From positions 496,001 through 560,000 of the forward strand of contig CP087219.1 in the NCBI GenBank assembly GCA_020912385.1: a DNA stretch of 64,000 nucleotides. The letters are read 5' to 3'. Position 1 is the stretch's first letter. The number at the start of each line of letters is the position of its first letter. Positions 57,247-64,000 of the stretch are shown here, piece after piece. This DNA is from Neofusicoccum parvum (lineage: Eukaryota; Ascomycota; Dothideomycetes; Botryosphaeriales; Botryosphaeriaceae). The translations under genes and the position numbers were made by a program. A model generated the notes under the pieces. It was not told the origin of the DNA and ran no database searches. It worked only from the letters and a program-made list of their open reading frames with translations.

Positions 57247-59231
57247 TAGGATATGTCCTAAAAAGCAAGATTGTTGAGGGTATAAAAAACAAGGAGTTGT
57301 ATAAGGGTAGTAGAAGTAGGGGAAGAGATGAAGAAGTAGAGAGGTTTACTGGATTCTTCCTGTGAAAAGACCCGGATAATCCTTCAATGAATCCAACTTA
57401 CTTTTGGCGCTGACCAAAACGATTAAGTTGTGTAAGGATAGTGAAAGAATCAGCGTCGGCGGCAGATCCGATTCGACTATGCACTGCGGTAGTAAAGCTA
57501 CAGACCTAAGTAGACGAAAGAAGAGAAAAAGAGATGGACGAGAAGCAACAGGGAAGCAATACGAAGGAAACTAAACACAGAAGGAAGACCTGAGAGATTT
57601 CAAAGAAAGCAGTGACGAGTTGCCTTACCTGAAGCTGAAGACACGGAACTCTCGCGGGTAAACGCGTCTTCCTCAACTAATCCCCCAACCGTCCACCTAG
57701 CCCCCTTGCAAGGTAGTTTCCCTCCGCTTCTTTTCTACACTCGCCCTGCATGCCCAAAGATCTATCTGCGTAACCGGCTCCTCGTCATCCTTGCCACTCG
57801 TAGCCTCAGGCCGTGGCCCGTACCGAGCCAAGGATGGCAGTGGACGAAGCGCGGGGGCGAGTCTTTCCGCCTCAGATATTTGCCGTCGGAGCTTCTTTAA
57901 GACTATTGTAGAGGGCAAAAGAGGAATGGGAAGAGCCAGTGGCTCACCTCGACACGTTTCGAACTCACAGTCTGTGTCACTTGCCCAAAAGGGCAAAAAC
58001 GGATATCCCACCCCACCTGTATTCCAAGGCTGGACATTGGACCCCCGATGAAGTAGGCCAGTAGACCACCGGGTTTCGGGGTCTACTCGTTGCAAGTTGA
58101 CCTCGCAGGAGTGCGATATGTACTTGATCTGCATTTTGCGGGGGAACGACACTTGGTCCGAGGTGCTAAGCTCTCAGCGGCCACGGTCACTGGGGAGGTC
58201 AGGGGGAGGTCAGGGGGAGGTCAGGGGGAGGTCAGGGAAGGAGACGGGGGATATAGAGGCCAACGAGCGAAGCGGGCTGGTCGAAGAGCAAGATCTGTGG
58301 TCGAAGCTGTTTGTAGTTCTTCGGTGGTGGTGATGATGCAAGAGTCAACTGACAGAAGAGGAGAAACGACAGGAGTTGGCTGGCAGTCTGCGCCGCAACC
58401 TGCCCGTTGTGATGTAATCGGAGGGCCGTCCGTCAAGGTTCATGCGCGCTTGTGCACGGAATTCCCGTCAGGCCTGTTGTAATAGTGCGAGGGCATTCCG
58501 CGAATGAGGGGGAGGAGAAGGCGGTCGAGGATGGAAGTGAGTTGCCTTTCCGGGTAGGCTTCGCGTAGCGGGGCGGACTCGCGCTGCGGGTGCTTGCAAT
58601 CACCGCTCGAACTATCCCCTCTCGTGCGAGTTGGCGCAGCCTGAAGAACTTCCACCCGCCGGGCTGGATATCAACTTGCTGCGCTCAGGTCCAACCAGGA
58701 AAAAACCTACGCATTCATCCGCGCACAGGGCCCTGCGTCGAGATCCTTGCCGATGTTTCAACTCCAAGTCCAAGCGCCAAAGCTTGTGTCGAGTGCGTCT
58801 TTCTCGCAACCACTCCGAAGCTCACAAGATACCAAGACACCAAACTTTACCTCATTCTCATGTCTGGAGTCAGGCACTCCGTGTCCGAGCCGGCCGATCT
58901 CGTAGGGCTTAGCTTTCCAAAGCGCAACCCCAGCCACATCGGGAGGCTCGGGAGCACGGTCCACTGATCGTGCGGCTTGCCATCTCGGACAAGCCAACTG
59001 CAGATAAAGATACTACTGAGGCAGACATGGTGGGGGCTCAGTGTCGTCGGAGGGGCCCCGCATTGGGCTTAGTCGGCGACTTCGGGAGCGCTACGAATCA
59101 GGGGTTACGTCAGTGGCCGCCGCGCTCCATCTGCACTCCCCTTCTTCACTCGTCGACACCCTCAGCTGTGCTGTTGCTGGAAGGAGAGCAGCTAGATCCG
59201 CCAGCAGCAGCACAGCAGAGCCGGACTCCCA
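57247..59231. other. Intergenic region with minisatellite
   Basis: AT-rich to 57.7 kb, then GC-balanced. The 151-codon minus frame at 57697-58152 has no recognisable features. It includes an 11-bp minisatellite and the C-rich promoter region of the fluoride exporter. No gene supported. Confidence 0.45.
58195..58237 (+). repeat. 11-bp minisatellite, four copies
   Basis: Four tandem copies of GAGGTCAGGGG, the last with one change. Seen directly. Confidence 0.92.
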
Positions 59232-60656
59232 ATGCCACATGACTCGGTCGAGCCCAACACCACTCCTGCCGAGAGCGCTGCGACTCTGCGGGGGATGGAA
59301 AATCTGGACGAGCTCGAGGCGCCGCAGCCCGTCGAGAGCGACGAGACTCGCCTGTCGCTCGAGGGCGCCCACCCGCGGCAGAGCAAAGACGAAGACACCG
59401 GCCCGGACGACTACGACCAGCTGGAACGGGACGTCTCTCACGTCGACGAGATTGCCGCTCCGTCGCCCGTCGAAGACCGCCGCACCGAGGATCTCGAGGA
59501 AGTCCGCTCGGGGTCGCAAAGGGCGACGCCTTCGCCATCCAAGCCAGCGCCCTCGTCCGCAAAGCAGAGACTGGCTCTCCTCTACACACTGTCCTACCTC
59601 GTCTTCATGTCCATTCTGGGCACCCTGGCCCGTCTCGGCCTGCAGGCCATCACCATCTACCCCGGCGCGCCCGTCGCCCTCGGCGAGATCTGGGCCAACG
59701 TCGCCGGATCGCTGGCCATGGGCTTCCTGGCCGAGGACCGCTCGCTGTTCCGCCGAGACCTGGACGCAGCCACCCAGCGGGCCGCGAAGAAGGACGACGA
59801 CGGCCGCTCAGGCGACGCGCAGCAGCAGCAGCAGGCCCTACGAAAAGAGCAGCTGGCCATCAAAAAGGGCATCCCGCTCTACGTCGGCCTGACGGTCGGC
59901 TTCTGCGGCTCCTTCACCACCTTCTCGTCCTTCATGCGCGACGCCTTCCTCGCCCTCTCCGACGACCTCAACACCGCGACGACGTCCGTCCGGTCGGCCG
60001 CTCCGGCCGCCCGCCCGCGCAACGACGGCTACAGCGTCGAGGCCGTGCTCGCCGTCCTCATCCTCGAGGTCGCCGCCAGCCTCGCGGCCCTCGACTTCGG
60101 CGCCCACCTCGCCCTGTTCGTCGAGCCGCTGCTCGAACGCCTCCCACGCCTCGAGGACGGCAGCCTGCGAGCGATCCTGGACCCGACGGTTGCGTTCGTG
60201 GCTTGGGCCGCGTGGCTGGGTGCCGTCCTCATGGCCGTCTGGCCGCCGCACGATGCCTGGCGCGGCCAGGCGGTTTTTGCTCTCGTCTTCGCGCCCGTCG
60301 GGTGCCTGCTTCGGTTCTACCTGTCGCTGTGGCTGAACGGGCGCGTGCCTCGGTTCCCGCTCGGGACGTTCGCGGCGAATGTCGGCGGGACGTATGTTCT
60401 GGGCATGGCGTTTGACCTGCAGCATAGTGTCGCGCGCAATGTTGTCGGATGCCAGGTGCTTCAGGGCATCGAGGACGGGTTCTGCGGCTGCTTGACCACG
60501 GTGAGCACTTGGGTGCTGGAGCTAAAGACTCTGAGGAGGGGCCACGCCTACGTGTACGGTGTGGTCAGTGTTGCTGTCGCTCTGGGTGGCCTCGTCGCCA
60601 TCATGGGTGGTTTGAGATGGAGTGAAGGCTTTGCAGCCATAGTGTGCAAGGTTTGA
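59232..60656 (+). CDS. FEX1: Fluoride exporter, FEX/CrcB family
   Basis: Plasma-membrane fluoride channel that protects the cell from fluoride. Intronless, 474 aa. Residues 1-110 are acidic and disordered. Two homologous CrcB domains follow in one chain, as in eukaryotic FEX proteins: domain 1 with ILGTLARLGLQ, ANVAGSLAMGFLAEDRS and GFCGSFTTFSSFMRD; domain 2 with GCLLRFYLSLWLN, ANVGGTYVLGMAFD and GFCGCLTTVSTWVLEL. The conserved Asn of each AN(V)xG motif and the TTxS track residues are present in both halves. A variable Gln/Lys-rich loop (from DDDGRSGDAQQQQQ) interrupts domain 1. The Met at 59232 is chosen because codons upstream in the overlapping frame belong to another frame. Confidence 0.94.
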   Translation: MPHDSVEPNTTPAESAATLRGMENLDELEAPQPVESDETRLSLEGAHPRQSKDEDTGPDDYDQLERDVSHVDEIAAPSPVEDRRTEDLEEVRSGSQRATPSPSKPAPSSAKQRLALLYTLSYLVFMSILGTLARLGLQAITIYPGAPVALGEIWANVAGSLAMGFLAEDRSLFRRDLDAATQRAAKKDDDGRSGDAQQQQQALRKEQLAIKKGIPLYVGLTVGFCGSFTTFSSFMRDAFLALSDDLNTATTSVRSAAPAARPRNDGYSVEAVLAVLILEVAASLAALDFGAHLALFVEPLLERLPRLEDGSLRAILDPTVAFVAWAAWLGAVLMAVWPPHDAWRGQAVFALVFAPVGCLLRFYLSLWLNGRVPRFPLGTFAANVGGTYVLGMAFDLQHSVARNVVGCQVLQGIEDGFCGCLTTVSTWVLELKTLRRGHAYVYGVVSVAVALGGLVAIMGGLRWSEGFAAIVCKV

Positions 60657-60990
60657 AAACTTAGGTGGCGGAGGAGAGGGTTTTCAGCTGATGAGCTGCT
60701 TTTATAGATGCCGTGACATATAGGGATACCGCATAGAACCCAACACGGCTTTGCACGATTTCCCATGAAGTCATTTCTCCCTTCTGTCTTGTCGAAACCA
60801 GCCGTCTTGCACGTGTTTTCGTCTATTTTAATTCCCAACAGGCCGATATCACAGAGAATTGTTGGAATAGCTACAACTTGACGTTGATGGAGCGCAAAGC
60901 AAGGCCTCGATTGCTGCCTGATGTCTTGGACGAGAGCTGGACAAGCGAGACGTCTGACAAATCCATGGACGAATAGGACAGGGGTACTGG
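60657..60990. other. Short intergenic region
   Basis: 334 bp between the fluoride exporter stop and the HET-like gene on the same strand. No element recognised. Confidence 0.5.
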
Positions 60991-63585
60991 ATGGCCTGGC
61001 TAAGCGAGCTCACAGAAGTTTTAACATGCTTGTGCGCCCTGGTTTCCGCCAGAACTGTGGTGATTACGGACATGGATGAGTCGCCTTCCGCACGCCCCCT
61101 CCTGGTCCGGCGCGATGACGTCCAGCGCCTGTTGCAAGATGGCATCGACTTCCACTACCCCGATGGCGGGAGACCGACCAAGCCTTTCTGGACGCTTGAC
61201 GCGACGTATGGATCCGCCGAGCCTATGGACGCTTTGTACATGAATCCAACGCGAGATGACCGCCTGAAGAACGCCAAGAATCTATGCAAAGAATGGTGCA
61301 GCTTGATAGCTGATCCAGATGGACACTGGTCACGGCTTGATCGCGCCTTCGCAGAACGTCTGCACTTCCATGTTAAAGGCGCCCAGGAGCCACCAGAGCA
61401 TTACGTGAAGCAAGCCCTGGGTTTGTTGACACAACTGTCGGCGGCACGATTCGCCCACTGTAAGCCCGATGATGAAAGCGCTTGTGAAAGCCTGGACGCC
61501 CGCTACTTTATCTCGCAGGATGCACGAAGAACTATTCAAAATCTTACCGCCGTTTCGTCGGTTGATACGAACACAGTAAAGATGGCTTTGCATGTCTTCG
61601 TAGCAGAGGGATTCACAGCCATGTCTCTTGACAGTTACCTGTTCTTCCTCACGGAGCAGCTCGAGGCCGCCCTGCACTTGCCCACCCGCCCCGACTCTTC
61701 CGCCAGCCAACTCCTCATCCTCAGGGCCTTCTTGTGGAAGGCATGGCAACGTGCCACCGTGCTCCACCGGTGGTATCTCTTGCGCGAAAAGCTCCGGGCC
61801 GGCGCACAAATGGGCCTCGACTCCTCCCTCACCTCGATAGGCCGGCATCTGAAGCGCCTCGAAGCATCTGCCGGCGGTCCGATGGTTGACACATCGCCCA
61901 ACAGGACGCCAGCATACATGTGCAAGTGGGCGTTTGAGCTCCTGCGGACCAACCGTGCCACTTCAGGTACGGACTTCGGCCACTTCCTCCACCGCTACCG
62001 CCAGGCTTTTGGCGACCTTCCTGCGCGCTGCGTGCCGACATCGACCGGGTCATTCACGCAGTGTCCGGGACAATCCCCAGCGCAGTGTCGACGCTTCGCG
62101 GGCGCGAGAATCGACGACCAGTCAGCCCACGCCGGAAGCTGTGCCGGGGACTGTCCCCGCCTGTTTTGGGACGAGGAGTGCTACCGCAGCGTGACCGGGG
62201 CGCGAGCAGTGTCCCTGGATGCAGCCCAGGACGGCTCGCTGAGATACTGCAGCGCATCTGGTGACACGATGGCCGTATCCCACGTCTGGAGCCACGGACA
62301 AGGCGGACGGCCCGAGAAAGCGGAGGGCTCGACGGGATTCAACGCGTGCCTGCACCGGAGGTATTCCGACATAGCGCAGCGGTTCGGGTGCCACTCGTAC
62401 TGGATGGACACGCCGTGCATCCCGGAAGACCACAACCTCCGGCGAGAGGCGATCGAGAGCATCAACCGGGTGTTTGCAAGCAGCCGGCTCACGCTCGTCT
62501 GCGACCGAGACATCATGAGCATCGACGTGCGCGAGCGGGACATCGGCACCTACGAGGCGCTCCTGGCAGCGCTGCTCGTGTCGGACTGGAACGTGCGAGC
62601 CTGGACGCTGCTCGAGGGCTACCAGGGCGCCGCAAACATCCACCTCCTCTGCAAGCACGACGAGACGCTCCGGCTCGCCGACGTCATCGCCGCCGTCCAC
62701 ACGGCCGGCGACATGGTCCTAGCCAACATGTCCATGGCCACGGAACACCTCTTCCCGCCGCGCGAGAGCGCCCACACCACCACCACCACCACCACCACCA
62801 CCAAGCCAGCGGACCCGCAGGACAAGCGCTTCAAGCCCAGCCTCGTGCAGTCCGGCCGCCTCCTCAGCCACCGCCACGCCAGCCGCGCCGGCGACGAGAT
62901 CGTCATCTGGAGCCTGCTGCGCGGCCACCTATCCCACACCGCCGCCGCCTTCTGGCGCTCCCAGCAGACCGTCGACACCGGCTTCCTGGTCTCCGACGTG
63001 CCGCGCATCCCCGGCTCGCCCGGCCTCAGCTGGGCCCCCGCCCGCCCGGACCTGCCGCCCGCCGCGGACACGAGCACGCGGCGACGGCGCTTCGCGTCCG
63101 AGGGCGCCAACACCGAGGTTGGAGGTATCACGGAGGATGGGTTGAGGGCGTTCTGGCTGGTGTGTGCGTTTGGGGACGCGGGATTCAGGCGCGGCGCCGG
63201 CGGCTGGCTCGCCACGCGCGTCGCGCAGGTCAGGGAGATCGTGGCGGGGCGGGTGCCGTTGATTGACTCGTGGATCAGGAACTGCGACGCGCGCGCGGAC
63301 TACTACCGCGGGATGTGGCTGTTGCCGGCGGCGGCGAGGCGCAGGCTTGAAGGCATTGCCGCTGAGGTGGGGGTGAGCGCTGGTAGGCTGGCTCTGCTGC
63401 AGGCGGTGGAGTCGGGGCCGTACTACACGGACCTGCCGTACGCGTACCAAGGGGACGGGGAGGATGCGTTGCTGGTTGTTGTGGAGAAGAATGAGGGCGG
63501 GAACTGGGTCTGGAGGAAGGTGGTTGTGTGGGATGCTGACGTGCCGCTCCCGCCTTTCACGCGGCAGCGGATCCTGATACAGTGA
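60991..63585 (+). CDS. Large protein with HET-like (heterokaryon incompatibility) core
   Basis: Single-exon frame of 864 aa. The N-terminal half (to about residue 350) is helical and not recognised. From about residue 427 the sequence TMAVSHVWSHGQGG...FNACLHRRYSDIAQRFGCHSYWMDTPCIPEDHNLRREAIESINRVFASSRLTLVCDRDI follows the layout of HET domains (SHxW, then a W-D-x-x-CI-x-Q/E block, then an acidic/Arg segment). HET proteins can trigger cell death on contact with incompatible partners; which partner is unknown here and the function is not proven. A nine-Thr run comes from an ACC microsatellite (about 62775-62802). Met 61072 is an equally plausible start; the first 27 residues are hydrophobic and could be upstream DNA. 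The C-terminal part (residues 640-864) is soluble, without recognised repeats. Confidence 0.8.
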   Translation: MAWLSELTEVLTCLCALVSARTVVITDMDESPSARPLLVRRDDVQRLLQDGIDFHYPDGGRPTKPFWTLDATYGSAEPMDALYMNPTRDDRLKNAKNLCKEWCSLIADPDGHWSRLDRAFAERLHFHVKGAQEPPEHYVKQALGLLTQLSAARFAHCKPDDESACESLDARYFISQDARRTIQNLTAVSSVDTNTVKMALHVFVAEGFTAMSLDSYLFFLTEQLEAALHLPTRPDSSASQLLILRAFLWKAWQRATVLHRWYLLREKLRAGAQMGLDSSLTSIGRHLKRLEASAGGPMVDTSPNRTPAYMCKWAFELLRTNRATSGTDFGHFLHRYRQAFGDLPARCVPTSTGSFTQCPGQSPAQCRRFAGARIDDQSAHAGSCAGDCPRLFWDEECYRSVTGARAVSLDAAQDGSLRYCSASGDTMAVSHVWSHGQGGRPEKAEGSTGFNACLHRRYSDIAQRFGCHSYWMDTPCIPEDHNLRREAIESINRVFASSRLTLVCDRDIMSIDVRERDIGTYEALLAALLVSDWNVRAWTLLEGYQGAANIHLLCKHDETLRLADVIAAVHTAGDMVLANMSMATEHLFPPRESAHTTTTTTTTTKPADPQDKRFKPSLVQSGRLLSHRHASRAGDEIVIWSLLRGHLSHTAAAFWRSQQTVDTGFLVSDVPRIPGSPGLSWAPARPDLPPAADTSTRRRRFASEGANTEVGGITEDGLRAFWLVCAFGDAGFRRGAGGWLATRVAQVREIVAGRVPLIDSWIRNCDARADYYRGMWLLPAAARRRLEGIAAEVGVSAGRLALLQAVESGPYYTDLPYAYQGDGEDALLVVVEKNEGGNWVWRKVVVWDADVPLPPFTRQRILIQ

Positions 63586-63721
63586 GGGCACAGGGGCCTG
63601 AACAGCCCGATTGGTAAGTACAATTGGCATGATTGAGGAGGCGACCTAATTGATTGAGTGCAGGAGTCCTATTGGTCCGCATTTTGTCCATCCAATCCTC
63701 CACAGGACGATAATATACTGC
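63586..63721. other. Convergent 3' flanks
   Basis: 136 bp between two convergent genes; nothing else seen. Confidence 0.6.
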
Positions 63722-64000
63722 TTAATGCCAGAACTTGAGAGGCAGGGCCCGCGTCTTCTCCCATCCAGCATCCAGCGCCTGCACAATATCCTCTGGCAGC
63801 GGACCCTGCTCCAACGCTCCCAGATTCTCATCCATATGCTTCGTGCCACTCGCGCCCACGATGACGGCATCGCCGAGCTCGTTCTTCAGGGCCGAGTGGT
63901 GCGCCAGCCACCTGATGGCGCACTCAGCCTCGGAGATGCCGTGCTTCTTCGCGACGGGCCTGAGCCCCTCCAGGGCCTGCCACATGGGCTCGTTCCAGTA
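63722..64000 (-). CDS. Aldo/keto reductase (AKR7-like), C-terminal part, runs off the window
   Basis: The last about 92 residues of an NADPH-dependent aldo/keto reductase of the type that reduces aldehydes and ketones (aflatoxin-aldehyde-reductase-like). Visible are YWNEPMWQALEGLRPVAKKHGISEAECAIRWLAHHS, GDAVIVGASGTKHMDENL (the NADPH-binding end with GAS), and the final LPLKFWH. The catalytic Tyr/Lys/Asp region lies beyond 64000. The gene starts outside the window; the Met at 63985 is internal. Confidence 0.9.
   Translation of the reverse strand, partial: YWNEPMWQALEGLRPVAKKHGISEAECAIRWLAHHSALKNELGDAVIVGASGTKHMDENLGALEQGPLPEDIVQALDAGWEKTRALPLKFWH

Noticed and set aside
57697..58152. 151-codon frame on minus
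   Set aside because: No recognisable domain, no leader or splice signals, and composition like the flanking intergenic DNA.
58195..58237. CRISPR-like array
   Set aside because: Contiguous 11-bp tandem copies without spacers; a minisatellite in a eukaryotic genome.

Overview
The window reads as chromosomal DNA of a filamentous ascomycete (Pezizomycotina). The signs are GC-rich coding DNA, genes broken by short introns (mostly 50-100 nt, GT..AG, CTRAC/CTAAT-like branch sites), a Zn2Cys6 regulator, a velvet-domain protein, a HET-like protein and squalene epoxidase. Dothideomycetes is my best guess, but class level cannot be proven from this sequence alone. Exon joins were worked out by hand from splice signals, reading-frame phase and family conservation.

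Layout. 0.28-8.3 kb: a giant USP-type deubiquitinase (about 2,575 aa). 9.4-10.5 kb: a low-complexity hypothetical protein. 11.6-13.2 kb: squalene epoxidase (ergosterol pathway). 14.4-16.1 kb: a single-pass membrane protein with a long Ser/Pro tail. 16.1-18.6 kb: gene-poor DNA ending in a TC microsatellite. 18.6-25.5 kb: a compact accessory block of nitrilase, monocarboxylate-type MFS transporter, Zn2Cys6 transcription factor and a second paralogous transporter. Its two divergent promoters carry the same 11-bp-spaced CGGCCG motifs. 25.5-31.9 kb: AT-richer, repeat-bearing DNA with a decayed paralog next to its intact relative, tRNA-like promoter boxes, a hairpin element and a small spliced membrane-protein gene. 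31.9-38.2 kb: a housekeeping run of SRP72, TFIIE alpha and, divergently, PUS1.

38.2-48.5 kb is a 10-kb stretch in which I recognise no gene. It ends at a velvet-family regulator (48.5-50.0 kb). 51.3-53.3 kb is CTP synthase, tail to tail with a Nudix ADP-sugar hydrolase (53.7-54.7 kb). 54.7-59.2 kb holds only a dead Tc1/mariner-type transposase end and simple repeats. The window closes with a CrcB/FEX fluoride exporter, a large HET-like protein and the C-terminal end of an aldo/keto reductase.

The most striking observation is in CTP synthase. The junction between its third and fourth coding exons can only be made in frame by an AT..AC intron (51498-51570), because there is no AG in the whole interval before the conserved [11 protein letters not shown] block. 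The second is the nitrilase/transporter/regulator block with shared promoter motifs, which looks like a small self-regulated unit for nitriles or carboxylic acids. The third is the set of degenerate repeats and the pseudogene around 26-31.6 kb.
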